Shown: positions 8,576 to 18,337, counted from the stretch's first letter. The stretch is DNA of 64,000 nucleotides from Undibacterium paludis (GCF_022568815.1 NZ_JAKZHX010000010.1:1-64000), one strand, 5' to 3'. A program made the numbers and translations. The notes: a model not told the origin generated them from the letters alone.

Positions 8576-10050
8576 GTTCATCGAAGAAGACAGAAAACAA
8601 GTCCGGCTCCAGGCCTGGCAACCTGACCCAGCGCGCTTTTCTGGTCGTGGCCTTGTGGCTGGGTTTCTGGATACTGGCCCTGGGCCTGGTTGCCGGCCTC
8701 GCCTGGATACCGCTGGCACAGATCAATCATCGTTCGACGATAGAATTTTCGGGCATTGTGGCGGGTATCGCGGCACTTACCCTGGCCTATACCCTGCGCC
8801 CCAGGCGCAAAGAGAAAAAATCGGGGGAATCAGTCAAACCCCTGTCGCGCGACACTGCCGCCCCTTTGTACGCCATGGTGGAACGTATAGGTAAAGAGCT
8901 TGGGGTAAGTGCCACCGTCAATATCCATTTGATAGGAGGGGCAACAGCCTTCATCAGCGGCAACAAGAACTGGCTGGGCAGGATCAAGTCCCTGGAGGTT
9001 GGCCTGGGTCTGCCTCTGCTCGGCACCTTATCCGAGGCCGAACTGGGATCAGTCATCGCGCATGAATATGGTCACTTTGTTGCCGGTGACTTGTCTTTGG
9101 GCCCATGGGTATACCGCACGCGCATTTCCATCGCCCGCACAGTCACTGATCTTGACGACTCCATGTTCTTTCTCGACATCCTGTTTCGCTGGTATGGCAA
9201 ATGGTTTCTGCGCCTGTCGGCGGCAGTATCACGGGAGCAGGAATATGCAGCCGATGCAACGGCCGCCAAAAAATTTGGCCCGGTCGCCACCCGCAGCGCA
9301 CTGGAAAAGGTACATCTGATTTCACCTTTGTGGTCCAGCTATCTGGACTATGAATTGGGGCCTGCCCTGAACCGTGGTGCCCGCATGCCTATTTTTGAGG
9401 GTTTTCGCCGTTTCTGCAAACCGGGCATACGCCGCGCAGAAATCCAGGAAGCCATCCATTATGCAGAGGCACACGAGAGTTCCGAGTATGACACTCATCC
9501 CAGCATGGAAGAGCGTGTCGCTGCTGTCGTGCCCGGCGCCAGACCAGGCATGCCGCCGCTGGCGCAATGCCTGCATTTACTTGGAGGCGAACAACAGACT
9601 GAAGACGCGTGGTACAGCCTGTTTGAAGTCGAACAACTGACTGTCAGCGACTGGGATAACTACGCGGCCGATGTCATGCAGGCCATCAACAAAAAACGCT
9701 TTGAAGGTAGCTGGATGGACCCCAAGGTACTGCCCTTGAGCGAACTGAAAAACCTTGCACTGGACCCTGATTCGCTATGGGACAGGTTGAGGCCGGAAGG
9801 CGTCAGCTTTTTATCCCGGCTGGGTAAGCGGCAGTATGTGCTTGAAATCATGGAAGCCTGGATCAGTGCTTGCCTGACACAGTATGGCTATAGAGCCAGC
9901 CTGATACCTGGCCAGGCTCTGGTCATGACCCGTGCCGACGGCAGCGTGCAACCGGCGACATTATTGCAGACAGCTTTGCTCGGTCATTCGAACCTTGATG
10001 ACTTGAAGCGCATGGAGCAATCCCCCGGTACTTCAGCAGTAACAGCTTGA
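8563..10050 (+). CDS. M48-family membrane zinc metalloprotease
   Basis: A 495-residue protein. Two transmembrane segments lie at about residues 25-50 and 60-78, followed by the catalytic domain with the zinc motif HEYGH (167-171) and the downstream EQEYAAD, which supplies the third zinc ligand. This is the arrangement of HtpX/Ste24-like peptidases, with the active site on the cytoplasmic face in characterised members. The C-terminal 200 residues are not typical of HtpX and may be regulatory. The start codon lies inside the end of the TPR gene, which argues for one operon and coupled translation. A likely role is quality control of membrane proteins; the physiological substrate is unknown. Confidence 0.85.
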   Translation: MANLSSSKKTENKSGSRPGNLTQRAFLVVALWLGFWILALGLVAGLAWIPLAQINHRSTIEFSGIVAGIAALTLAYTLRPRRKEKKSGESVKPLSRDTAAPLYAMVERIGKELGVSATVNIHLIGGATAFISGNKNWLGRIKSLEVGLGLPLLGTLSEAELGSVIAHEYGHFVAGDLSLGPWVYRTRISIARTVTDLDDSMFFLDILFRWYGKWFLRLSAAVSREQEYAADATAAKKFGPVATRSALEKVHLISPLWSSYLDYELGPALNRGARMPIFEGFRRFCKPGIRRAEIQEAIHYAEAHESSEYDTHPSMEERVAAVVPGARPGMPPLAQCLHLLGGEQQTEDAWYSLFEVEQLTVSDWDNYAADVMQAINKKRFEGSWMDPKVLPLSELKNLALDPDSLWDRLRPEGVSFLSRLGKRQYVLEIMEAWISACLTQYGYRASLIPGQALVMTRADGSVQPATLLQTALLGHSNLDDLKRMEQSPGTSAVTA

Positions 10051-10077
10051 GCATTCCAGCCAGATTGGCTGCCTGAC

Positions 10078-10737
10078 TCACACCTGATGTGCCTGTTGCA
10101 GGCGTTTTTCCAGCCGCCGCTGAACGACTTCAAAACACAGGCTCAATGCCCAGTAGACACCGGCTGCTGCGACATACAGCGGCAAAGGCCTGAAGCTGGT
10201 GGCGATCACTTCCTTGGTAGCCAGCATCAGTTCTGTGACAGTGATGACCGACACCAGCGAAGTATCCTTGATGAGGCTGATCAGGGTATTGCTCATCGAT
10301 GGCACGGCAGTACGCATGGCTTGCGGCACCACGACATAGCGCAGGGTCTGGCCATAATTGAGGCCAAGGCTGGAACTGGCCGCCCACTGACCACGACTGA
10401 TACCGACGATGGCGCCCCGTATGCTTTCTGACAGGTAAGCACCGGCGTTCAGGCTCAGCGCCAGTATGCCTGCAGACATTGCCGAGAACTCTATGCCTAT
10501 GCTGGGCAGGCCGTAATAGATGACAAATATCTGCACCAGCAAGGGTGTGCCGCGTATCAGGCTGACGTATACGGCTGCCGGCACGCTGACCAGCTTGAAT
10601 GGCAATATGCGCGCAACGGCCAGTACAAAGCCGAGCACAAGGCCACCAAACATGGCGCCAACCGCAAACAATAAGGTATAGCCAACCCCTTTCAACATGA
10701 CCGGGGCAGCCATCTGCAGCAATTCCAGAATTTCCAT
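10078..10737 (-). CDS. Polar amino-acid ABC transporter permease (HisM/GlnP type)
   Basis: A 219-residue inner-membrane permease with about five transmembrane helices. The EAA-type coupling loop is recognisable around residues 125-160 (ESIRGAIVGISRGQWAASSS, followed by LGLNYGQTLRYVVVPQA). It would form the channel of an importer for a polar amino acid, fed by the binding protein encoded just upstream on the same strand. The gene follows the binding-protein gene across a 130-base gap that contains a perfect palindrome. No ATP-binding subunit is encoded nearby, so the ATPase must be elsewhere or shared. The exact substrate cannot be read from the sequence. Confidence 0.9.
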   Translation of the reverse strand: MEILELLQMAAPVMLKGVGYTLLFAVGAMFGGLVLGFVLAVARILPFKLVSVPAAVYVSLIRGTPLLVQIFVIYYGLPSIGIEFSAMSAGILALSLNAGAYLSESIRGAIVGISRGQWAASSSLGLNYGQTLRYVVVPQAMRTAVPSMSNTLISLIKDTSLVSVITVTELMLATKEVIATSFRPLPLYVAAAGVYWALSLCFEVVQRRLEKRLQQAHQV

Positions 10738-10754
10738 GGCGATTTCAAAAAGAA

Positions 10755-10778
10755 ATATCCCCGTACGTACGGGGATAT
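10755..10778. promoter_or_regulatory. Perfect 24-bp palindrome between binding-protein and permease genes
   Basis: The 12-base arm atatccccgtac is followed immediately by its reverse complement. On the transcribed (minus) strand the hairpin is followed by tttctttttg, so it resembles a leaky terminator or mRNA-stabilising stem. In periplasmic-binding-protein operons such elements commonly keep the binding protein more abundant than the permease. Confidence 0.7.
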
Positions 10779-10867
10779 GGTGCAGGTATCAAGTCTGATG
10801 ATACCGCGAGTACAAGCTGCGAGGATGATTTCTGTAAAGGACTGTCTTATTTCATCCTGAGTTCGCT

Positions 10868-11674
10868 TCAGTTGGCAGACGGTGCTTTGCTGACGTCTTT
10901 GCCAAACCACTTGTTTGATACTTTGGCGAAGCTGCCATCCTTGATGATGTCGGCCAGTGCCGTATTCAGGGCTGCAGCAAACTTGGGATTACCCTTCTGG
11001 AAAGGGATGCCGTTCTTTGCCAGCTCGCCGATAGGTGCACCCGCCTTGACCGGCAGATTGGTGGCCTTGAGCAGATAGGCAACCATCAGGCTGTCGTTTA
11101 ATGCAGCATCAACACGGCCTGCTGCCAGGTCTTGCAGATACTCTGGTGCGCCCGGATAGCTCTTGACTTCGATACCGGCCACGGCCTTGGCGCGCTCTTC
11201 ATAATTGCTGCCCTGGCCTACGCCAAGTTTTTTGCCTTTCAGGTCTTCCAGGCTCTTGAACTCGCGCTTGTCGTCCTTCTTGACGATCAGCTGTGCGCTG
11301 GACACGGTGTAAGGATCAGAAAAATCAAAGGTTTCCTGGCGCTTGGCAGTCACGCCAACCTGGTTGACGATGACATCAAACTTGCCAGCGGATAAACCTG
11401 CCAGAATACCGCTCCACTCAGAGGTGACAAATTCAGGTTTGACACCAAGTTTGGCCGCCAGCAGCTTGGCGACATCAACGTCAAAACCAGCCAGCTCATT
11501 GGTCTTGGTATCTTTAAAGTTAAACGGCGGGTAGGTGCCTTCCAGGGCAATTTTCAGGGTACCGCGTGCCTTGACGGTATCGAGCAGGTCAGCAGCAGTT
11601 GCCGTCAGACTGGCGCCAGCCAGCACAATACCGGCGAACAATGCAGAGATCGTTTTTTTATTCGTGTTAGTCAT
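10868..11674 (-). CDS. Periplasmic amino-acid-binding protein of an ABC importer
   Basis: About 268 residues, family SBP_bac_3. A Sec signal peptide (from MTNTNKK to about ATAADLL) leads to a mature domain with the family sequence KIALEGTYPPFNFKD and later GFDVDVAKLLAAKLG and KLGVGQGSNYEERAK. It would capture a polar amino acid in the periplasm and deliver it to the permease encoded downstream. The frame is open further upstream to 11746, but the ATG at 11674 is preferred because it starts the signal peptide and has caggaa eight bases before it. First gene of a two-gene operon. Confidence 0.92.
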   Translation of the reverse strand: MTNTNKKTISALFAGIVLAGASLTATAADLLDTVKARGTLKIALEGTYPPFNFKDTKTNELAGFDVDVAKLLAAKLGVKPEFVTSEWSGILAGLSAGKFDVIVNQVGVTAKRQETFDFSDPYTVSSAQLIVKKDDKREFKSLEDLKGKKLGVGQGSNYEERAKAVAGIEVKSYPGAPEYLQDLAAGRVDAALNDSLMVAYLLKATNLPVKAGAPIGELAKNGIPFQKGNPKFAAALNTALADIIKDGSFAKVSNKWFGKDVSKAPSAN

Positions 11675-11862
11675 TATTATTCCTGGATAAATGCCGGCCC
11701 GTTGGAAAGCAATGCAGGGCCAGATACGCAACATGCCGGAAAGCAATCACATCCGGCGACCTGTTAATGATATGGAGTCAGGGCTGGCTACTACAACGAA
11801 GTATTTCTTATTTGCATATAACAAGCACGCTCATATGCAAAAAACATGGAAGGGCCGCAGAT

Positions 11863-11895
11863 AAAAAAACACGCTGCTGGTTACAGCAGCGTGTT
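11863..11895 (-). terminator. Terminator of the small 12-kb gene
   Basis: Eleven-base stem aacacgctgct (11868-11878) with agcagcgtgtt (11885-11895) and a six-base loop. A run of A on the plus strand (T on the transcribed minus strand) follows the stem, just downstream of the gene ending at 11911. Confidence 0.85.
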
Positions 11896-11910
11896 CCGGT
11901 CTGTATAAAC

Positions 11911-12225
11911 TCAGAATGAAGGCAAGTCTTTCAAATCATGCCCTGGCTGGTCAGCGCCGACTGTGCTCAAGCCATGCGCGCCGTCTGCGTACATGATGCC
12001 GACAACTTTGGGCCCCAGGAAAATGCCATTGTCATTGTGAAACTTGGGAATGACTTCATCACCGTTGGCGATCGTTTCAAGGACTGCAGCCACATCAGCT
12101 TCTTGCGGATCATCGACCATGGCAGGAGGCATGACCTGACCACCTTTGCTTTTTCCCCAGCGCACTTTGGCAATCCGTTCTCCACTATCGTCAAAACGAA
12201 CGGCTTCAATAAAAAATAATGCCAT
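11911..12225 (-). CDS. Small conserved-type hypothetical protein
   Basis: A 104-residue cytoplasmic protein, mixed alpha/beta by appearance, with no signal peptide or membrane segment. The start at 12225 (MALFFIEAVRFD) is chosen because aggag lies eight bases upstream; a TTG two codons earlier is less likely. It contains a proline-containing acidic stretch (MVDDPQEADVAAVLE) and a GIFLGPKVVGIMYADG segment but no motif I can name. It is monocistronic, bounded by its own terminator. Function unknown. Confidence 0.7.
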   Translation of the reverse strand: MALFFIEAVRFDDSGERIAKVRWGKSKGGQVMPPAMVDDPQEADVAAVLETIANGDEVIPKFHNDNGIFLGPKVVGIMYADGAHGLSTVGADQPGHDLKDLPSF

Positions 12226-12580
12226 GATCAAACTCCTCTTAAGTTACAGTGACAGAAAATAGGGAAGGGTGTTGAACTTGCCTGGTGGAATTAATTGGAT
12301 CTGCTGATCTTGCCTGCACTACCGATACGACCTCTTGCGACGCTTGTTGCCTATTGACTTATTGACTATATGCTGCTTTTTCAGCCCGTTTCAAGGCTTA
12401 TCTTGCACTTTCAATATGACATCTGTGTGTCATCATCTTGATTAAAAAAAGTAGCTTAAAACAGCATAGTAGCAAAAAATCATGAGTTTTCAAGAGCGGA
12501 TTTACAATTGCCAAAAGCCAATAAAAAACGGCTGACAGAGTTTGACCTCTGTCAGCCGCTCCGTTGCATGCACTGATAGA
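12226..12580. other. Intergenic region between the small gene and prfC
   Basis: About 350 bases, AT-rich in its middle, with a tandem tattgact repeat near 12354-12369 and the prfC terminator at its right end. It should contain the promoter of the small minus-strand gene. No open frame with a plausible ribosome binding site was seen. Confidence 0.5.
12523..12558 (-). terminator. Rho-independent terminator of prfC
   Basis: Perfect 12-base stem cggctgacagag (12529-12540) with ctctgtcagccg (12547-12558) and a six-base loop, followed on the minus strand by six T. It lies 22 bases past the prfC stop. Confidence 0.92.
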
Positions 12581-14284
12581 TCAGCTCAATTTCGCCGCAT
12601 GTTCACGTGTGGCATGGAAAGTGACGCCAGGCCAGCGTTCTTGTGTCAGCTTGAGGTTCACGCCCGATGTCGCCAAGTAGGCCATATTGCCTGCCGCATC
12701 AAAAGCAATGTTGGCGCCGGCGCTGGAGCGCTCAAAGTCAGCCAGCATTTTTTTGTCGTCACAGGTAATCCAGCGGGCACTGCTGATGCTGGTGCCTTCA
12801 AACACGGCATCCACGCCGTATTCGTTTTTAAGACGGCTGGCCACGACTTCAAACTGCAGGACACCAACCGCACCCAGCACCAGATCACTGCTGACAACAG
12901 GTTTGAATACCTGTACCGCACCCTCTTCACCCAGTTGCTGCAAGCCTTTTTGCAGTTGCTTGATCTTCAGCGGGTTCAGGATACGTGCCGTGCGGAAAAA
13001 ATCCGGCGCAAAATAAGGGATGCCAGTGAATTGCAGCAATTCACCTTCAGAGAAACTGTCGCCTATCTGCATATTGCCGTGATTGGGCAGACCGATGATG
13101 TCACCGGCATAAGCTTCTTCCACCTGTTCACGCGAAGACGCCATGAAGGTGACCACGGACGACACCTTGATGTCACGGTTCAGACGCAGATGCTTGAGTT
13201 TCATGCCACGTTCAAACCGGCCAGAGCACACGCGCAGGAAGGCGATGCGGTCCCGGTGAGCCGGGTCCATGTTGGCCTGTATCTTGAAAATAAAGCCTGA
13301 GAACGGTGTCTCTTTGGGTTCGACTGCCCGTACGGTGGCATCACGCTCACGGGGCGCCGGCGCCCAGTCCAGCAAAGCGTTCAGAATTTCACGCACACCA
13401 AAGTTGTTGATGGCAGAACCAAAGAACACCGGTGTCTGCACGCCGGCCAGAAAGTCTTCCAGACTGAATGGATGGGAAGCACCATGCACCAGCTCGACTT
13501 CCATCTTCAATTGTTCGATTTCCAGCGGGAACATCTCTACCAAACGGGGATTATCAATGCCCTTGATGACTTCAAATTCCTGGTCAGCACGTTCACTACC
13601 TGGCGTGAACAGCAAAATCTCGTCTTTCAGGATGTGATACACACCACGGAAAGTCTTGCCCATGCCTATGGGCCAGGTCACTGGTGCGCACTGTATCTTC
13701 AGCACCGATTCCAGTTCATCCAGCAATTCCAGCGGGTCGCGGGTTTCACGGTCCATCTTGTTGACGAAGGTGATGATGGGCGTATTGCGCATACGGCATA
13801 CGTTGAGCAACTTGATGGTCTGTTCTTCCACACCCTTGGCGGCATCAATCACCATCAGGGCCGAGTCGACTGCCGTCAGCACGCGGTAGGTATCTTCAGA
13901 AAAGTCCTGGTGACCCGGCGTGTCGAGCAGGTTGACCACGTGGTCGCGATATTCAAACTGCATGACGGAAGAAGCCACCGAAATGCCGCGTTGCTTCTCG
14001 ATTTCCATCCAGTCAGATGTCGCATGACGACCACTCTTGCGCGCCTTGACCGTACCGGCCAGCTGGATCGCGCCCGAGAACATCAGCAGTTTTTCCGTTA
14101 ACGTGGTTTTACCCGCATCCGGATGGGAAATAATGCCAAAGGTGCGACGGCGCGCTACTTCGCGGCTGATCAGGTCTTTTGATGGTGCGCTGGACACACT
14201 TGAGGTACTGGACGTATCGGCGACATCTGCGGCTACGTCATTGACCGGTTCCTGGCTGTCGTCTGTTGTGTTCATGGTATTCAT
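12581..14284 (-). CDS. prfC: Peptide chain release factor 3 (RF3), GTPase
   Basis: A 567-residue translational GTPase that removes RF1/RF2 from the ribosome after termination. After a low-complexity N-terminal extension of about 35 residues (rich in D, T and S) come the G1 motif SHPDAGKTT, the switch II motif DTPGHQDF and NKMD. Domain II and the RF3-specific C-terminal domain follow (for example [19 protein letters not shown]). The length agrees with the family apart from the extended N-terminus. The ATG at 14275 is an alternative start. The gene is single with its own strong terminator. Confidence 0.96.
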   Translation of the reverse strand: MNTMNTTDDSQEPVNDVAADVADTSSTSSVSSAPSKDLISREVARRRTFGIISHPDAGKTTLTEKLLMFSGAIQLAGTVKARKSGRHATSDWMEIEKQRGISVASSVMQFEYRDHVVNLLDTPGHQDFSEDTYRVLTAVDSALMVIDAAKGVEEQTIKLLNVCRMRNTPIITFVNKMDRETRDPLELLDELESVLKIQCAPVTWPIGMGKTFRGVYHILKDEILLFTPGSERADQEFEVIKGIDNPRLVEMFPLEIEQLKMEVELVHGASHPFSLEDFLAGVQTPVFFGSAINNFGVREILNALLDWAPAPRERDATVRAVEPKETPFSGFIFKIQANMDPAHRDRIAFLRVCSGRFERGMKLKHLRLNRDIKVSSVVTFMASSREQVEEAYAGDIIGLPNHGNMQIGDSFSEGELLQFTGIPYFAPDFFRTARILNPLKIKQLQKGLQQLGEEGAVQVFKPVVSSDLVLGAVGVLQFEVVASRLKNEYGVDAVFEGTSISSARWITCDDKKMLADFERSSAGANIAFDAAGNMAYLATSGVNLKLTQERWPGVTFHATREHAAKLS

Positions 14285-14496
14285 TGCAGATGCCGCAAAA
14301 ATGGAAGAAAAACGTATAAGTTTAGCTGGTATTGAGGATGAAGTCGAATTCAGTCTTGTAGCACAGTAAAGAAGTGGCAGGTTTTATGCATGAATGGCAA
14401 AAAAAAAACCAGACCATAACCCTTGACCTTGCACTTTCCTGTATCAGTGCCATGATGTCAAAATACCCTGGTCATCTTCAGAATAAATGAGCATCC

Positions 14497-15226
14497 ATGA
14501 AGAAAATTGCGCCAAGTGCAGTCATCCTGTTGTTAACTTGCCCTGCTCTGCCTGCATGGGCAGGTTCTGGCTATTATCTTGTCAGTATCTATGAAAACGA
14601 AGGAGAGAAGGCCGTCGACTTCAAATCCTGGTCTTCATTTGCCGACAAGCACCCAACCTCTACAGCACCTGAACTTGGCATCAGTTACATGCCCAACAAG
14701 ACCTGGTATACCGAGGTGATAGCCAACTGGTTCAAACGCGGGGCAGATACACTGGCGACCAGTGCATGGACCTGGCAAAACGATTTTTTGCTCACCCACG
14801 GACAATACCCGGTCGACCTGGCCCTGCATACCAGCCTTAAATACTGATCGCAGCCGTGGCACAGACTTTGAGTTTGGTCCAGCCATGCAAACCGAGTTTG
14901 GCCGCCTGCAAGTCAATGCCAATGTCTTTTTTGAACGCACGTACCAGGTTACACCCCCGACCAGCACGCAGATGAAGTACCAGTGGCAGGGCAAATACCG
15001 CCTGCAGCCAGAATTTGAGCTGGGCTTGCAAGGCTTTGGCGAACTCGGTGACTGGGATCACTGGTCTGGTCTCAGCCGTCAGTCTCATCGCGCCGGCCCT
15101 GTCGTCTCAGGCAAATACCGGCTTGGTGGCAGCCAGTCCATCAGCTATGAAATCTCGTATGTGATGGGCAAGCTCAGCACCCGACATGCCCAGGTATTGA
15201 GCCTGCGCATGCAATACGCATTCTGA
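14497..15226 (+). pseudogene. Frameshifted gene for a secreted or outer-membrane-type protein
   Basis: Two overlapping frames read as one protein if a single base is removed. The first frame (14497-14847) starts with a signal peptide (MKKIAPSAVILLLTCPALPAWA) and ends with SLKY and a TGA. Deleting the T at 14845 joins it directly to DRSRGTDFEFGPAMQTEFGR in the second frame, which runs to 15226 and ends with LSLRMQYAF, a C-terminal phenylalanine like that of outer-membrane beta-barrels. The restored protein would be about 242 residues with alternating aromatic/polar strands. There is no homopolymer at the break, so a real mutation is as likely as a sequencing error. The precise family is not recognised. 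Confidence 0.8.
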
Positions 15227-15370
15227 GCTGTACACAATCCCCCCGGTTTGCTATATCCTCGTCATCTTTGTTTGTTACCATGCTGGCTACCATTAATGGT
15301 AAGGCGCTCATTTCGCTTACCCCCGCTTGTACTTGTTTATTCATTTAAATATTCATTTAAAGACTTGACT

Positions 15371-16384
15371 ATGAAAAAGTTAATAATTTCAGCCTTCATG
15401 CTGGCATTGGCCAGTTTGCCGCAACTCAGCTTTGCCTGGGGTGCGGATGGTCACCAGACTGTGGGCGCGATTGCCGACTCCCTGTTGGCGGGCAGCAAAG
15501 CCGGGGCCCAGGTCAAAGTCCTGCTCGGGGACAATACTCTGGAGAAAATGGCAGTCTGGGGCGATTGCGTCAAAGGCATAGCTCCAGAGAAAGATTTTGC
15601 CTATACCTCCGCTGGCCGCTACCCCGAGTGCACACCATTTGAAACGGCTGCAGGCATTGCTGCCATGGCAGACTATGTCAAACGCAACAACACCAACTGC
15701 AACCCCGGTCCAAACGAAGAAAACTGCCACAAGCAGTACCACTACGCTGACGTGGCCCTGCAACATGATCACTACAAAACCGGCTACGTCGGCACCAGCG
15801 ATCACGATGTCGTCAACGCCATCCGCGCAGCCGTCCTGATGTTACAGGACAGGCCTCAGCCCAAGCCTTTCAATTTCAAGGACAAGCAAGAAGCACTGGC
15901 CTTGCTGACCCACTATGTCGGCGACCTGCACCAGCCTTTGCATGTAGGTTCGGTCTTTTTGAATGCTGACGGCAAGATCATCAACCCCGATGAAGGGGTC
16001 TATGATCATGGCAACAATACTGTCGGCGGCAATGCCCTGCAATGCCCTTGCGGTAATTTTCACTCCCTGTGGGATGACCTGCCACAGCAATTCAAGCGTG
16101 GCCGCATGAATGACGCACTGACCAAAAAAGCCAGGGCTGTCGTCGCCAGCAATGCGGCCATAGAAGAATTGCCAGTCCTGTGGGCAGATGATGCCATCCG
16201 CGATGCCAAATTGCTGTTTGCCGGCACACAATTCAGCAAAAGTACCCCGAACCAAAAAGGCAATAGCTGGTCTATAGCCTTACCGCTGGAATATGAAAAA
16301 ACCATGCAAAACCTGAAAGAAGATGCACTGGCCCGTGCCGGCGCGCATCTGGCGCAGTTGCTCAAAACCATCTGGCCTGAATAA
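15371..16384 (+). CDS. S1/P1-type zinc-dependent nuclease, exported
   Basis: 337 residues. The signal peptide is cut before tryptophan (ends QLSFA, mature WGADGHQTVG). That matters because in this family the N-terminal Trp and the nearby His ligate zinc. Other expected ligands are visible: GDCVKG, YHYADV, THYVGDLHQPLHVG and FHSLWDD. The enzyme would degrade single-stranded DNA/RNA or 3'-nucleotides in the periplasm or outside, for nutrient recovery. The start at 15371 is chosen over an in-frame upstream extension because it begins the signal peptide. sppA follows 34 bases downstream on the same strand, so the two may be co-transcribed. Confidence 0.93.
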   Translation: MKKLIISAFMLALASLPQLSFAWGADGHQTVGAIADSLLAGSKAGAQVKVLLGDNTLEKMAVWGDCVKGIAPEKDFAYTSAGRYPECTPFETAAGIAAMADYVKRNNTNCNPGPNEENCHKQYHYADVALQHDHYKTGYVGTSDHDVVNAIRAAVLMLQDRPQPKPFNFKDKQEALALLTHYVGDLHQPLHVGSVFLNADGKIINPDEGVYDHGNNTVGGNALQCPCGNFHSLWDDLPQQFKRGRMNDALTKKARAVVASNAAIEELPVLWADDAIRDAKLLFAGTQFSKSTPNQKGNSWSIALPLEYEKTMQNLKEDALARAGAHLAQLLKTIWPE

Positions 16385-16418
16385 GCCGGCTTTACTGTTA
16401 CATTAGGAAAATTTCGTC

Positions 16419-18275
16419 ATGGCATTTACCCCAATAAGCTGGATAGGAAAAGGTTTCAAATACCTGTGGTCAGCACTGGATTTCAGCCGCAGGGTGTTTT
16501 TCAACCTGCTGATACTTGCTGTCCTGATTTTTATCATCATCAATCTGTTCAGCGGCGGGGTCAGGAAACTGGAAGACAAGACCGCCCTGATACTGGACCT
16601 CAAGGGCACACTGGTTGAGCAACATGCCAACAGCCCGCGCGAGGCACTGATCGCAGAGGCCAGGGGCGACGCCAAGAAAACCACGCAGTTGCGTGATGTA
16701 CTGGCCGTACTGGACCAGGCATCCAAAGACCCGCAGATCAACAGCGTGGTCCTGCTGCTTGACGACCTCGGCGGCGCCGGGCTGGCCAGCCTGCGCGAGA
16801 TCACGGCTGCCGTAGACCGCTTCAAAGCCAGCGGCAAAGCCGTGATTGCCTGGGGCTCCAGCTATGACCAGCGCCAGTACTACCTGGCATCGCATGCCAA
16901 TGAAATCTACCTGCACCCCATGGGTACGGTAATGATCACTGGTTTTGGCAAATACCGGAATTACTATCGCGATGCACTCGACAAGTTCGGCGTGACGGTC
17001 ACCGTACTCAAGGCCGGCAATTTCAAGAGCTTTGGCGAGCCTTATGTCGCCAACGCCCCATCGCCGGAAGCAGCCAAGGCGGATGCCTATCTGTACAATG
17101 GCTTGTGGAAAACCTATACCACCGACGTGGAAAAGGCACGCAAGCTGCCTGAAGGCGCGATCATGCAGGGCATCAATGACCTGGGCAAACTGCTCAAGGA
17201 TGCCGGTGGTGACATTGCCAAGCTGGCCGTTAATGCAAAACTGGTCGACGGCCTGAAAACCCGCGACGAATTGCGTGAACTGATGATCAAGCGCGGTGTC
17301 AAGGATACGCAGCTCAAGACTTTCCGCCAGGTGCCGTTTGAAGAATACCTGGCCCGCATCAAACCCAAGGTTTTTGGTGATGCCGTTGGTGTCGTTATTG
17401 CAGCCGGTGAAATCAGTGAAGGCATGGCCCCACCGGGCTCTATCGGCGGCTTGTCCACGTCACAACTGATACGCAAGGCACGTGAAGACGACAGCATCAA
17501 GGCCGTCGTCTTGCGGGTTGATTCACCTGGCGGCAGCGCCTTTGGTTCCGAGCTGATACGCCGTGAACTGGAGCTGACCCGCAAGGCCGGCAAACCCGTG
17601 GTCGTCTCCATGGGTGACGTGGCGGCGTCGGGTGGCTACTGGATATCGATGGCGGCAGACGAAGTGATTGCAGATGAGGCGACGATTACCGGTTCCATCG
17701 GCGTCATCGCCATCCTGCCAACGGCAGACAAGGCCGCGGACAAACTGGGTGTGCACACGGCTGGTTCGCCGACCACCTGGCTGGCAGATCCATTCAACCC
17801 GCTGCGCCCCTTTAATAGCCGTTTTGCCGAACTCCTGCAAAGCAGTATTGACCATACCTACGGCGATTTCACGGCCAAGGCAGCAGCGGCACGCAAAACC
17901 ACGCCGGAAAAAATCAATGAAGTGGCCCAGGGTCGTGTCTGGACTGGCACCCAGGCCAAGGAACGAGGCTTGATTGACACCATAGGCAACTTTGGTGATG
18001 CCTTGAAATCAGCCGCCACCCGCGGCAAGCTTGGCAATGACTATCGCATCAGTTATATAGAACGCGAACCATCCAAGTTTGACCGACTGTTGAGCATCTT
18101 CGACGCCAAGATCGCCAGTGTCGTACATGAGCAGTTCAAATTGGCCAGCGCCACCAGCGGCCTGCCACCGGCAGCAGCGAGCCAGGTTCTGTCTGACCTG
18201 ACCTGGCTGGCGGAAGCCAACAAGGAAGGCAAAGGCTTTACCGCCCTCACCCATTGCCTGTGTACAGCACCTTAG
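16419..18275 (+). CDS. sppA: Signal peptide peptidase SppA (protease IV, 67-kDa type)
   Basis: A 618-residue inner-membrane serine protease that degrades cleaved signal peptides. One transmembrane helix lies at about residues 27-43. Two tandem S49 domains follow: the N-terminal one supplies the general-base lysine K203 (AGNFKSFGEPY) and the C-terminal one the nucleophile S404 (GDVAASGGYWIS), the Ser-Lys dyad of the E. coli enzyme. An aggaaaa site precedes the ATG. The last residues (GKGFTALTHCLCTAP) look atypical and may be a drifted C-terminus. A terminator follows immediately. Confidence 0.95.
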   Translation: MAFTPISWIGKGFKYLWSALDFSRRVFFNLLILAVLIFIIINLFSGGVRKLEDKTALILDLKGTLVEQHANSPREALIAEARGDAKKTTQLRDVLAVLDQASKDPQINSVVLLLDDLGGAGLASLREITAAVDRFKASGKAVIAWGSSYDQRQYYLASHANEIYLHPMGTVMITGFGKYRNYYRDALDKFGVTVTVLKAGNFKSFGEPYVANAPSPEAAKADAYLYNGLWKTYTTDVEKARKLPEGAIMQGINDLGKLLKDAGGDIAKLAVNAKLVDGLKTRDELRELMIKRGVKDTQLKTFRQVPFEEYLARIKPKVFGDAVGVVIAAGEISEGMAPPGSIGGLSTSQLIRKAREDDSIKAVVLRVDSPGGSAFGSELIRRELELTRKAGKPVVVSMGDVAASGGYWISMAADEVIADEATITGSIGVIAILPTADKAADKLGVHTAGSPTTWLADPFNPLRPFNSRFAELLQSSIDHTYGDFTAKAAAARKTTPEKINEVAQGRVWTGTQAKERGLIDTIGNFGDALKSAATRGKLGNDYRISYIEREPSKFDRLLSIFDAKIASVVHEQFKLASATSGLPPAAASQVLSDLTWLAEANKEGKGFTALTHCLCTAP

Positions 18276-18309
18276 AGCCTGTTGACGATCTCTAGCGAGC
18301 CGACAGACA

Positions 18310-18337
18310 AATCCCGCAGCAATGCGGGATTTTTTTT
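18310..18337 (+). terminator. Rho-independent terminator after sppA
   Basis: Stem aatcccgca (18310-18318) with tgcgggatt (18323-18331), a four-base loop and a T-run to 18337. It ends the nuclease-sppA unit. Confidence 0.9.
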
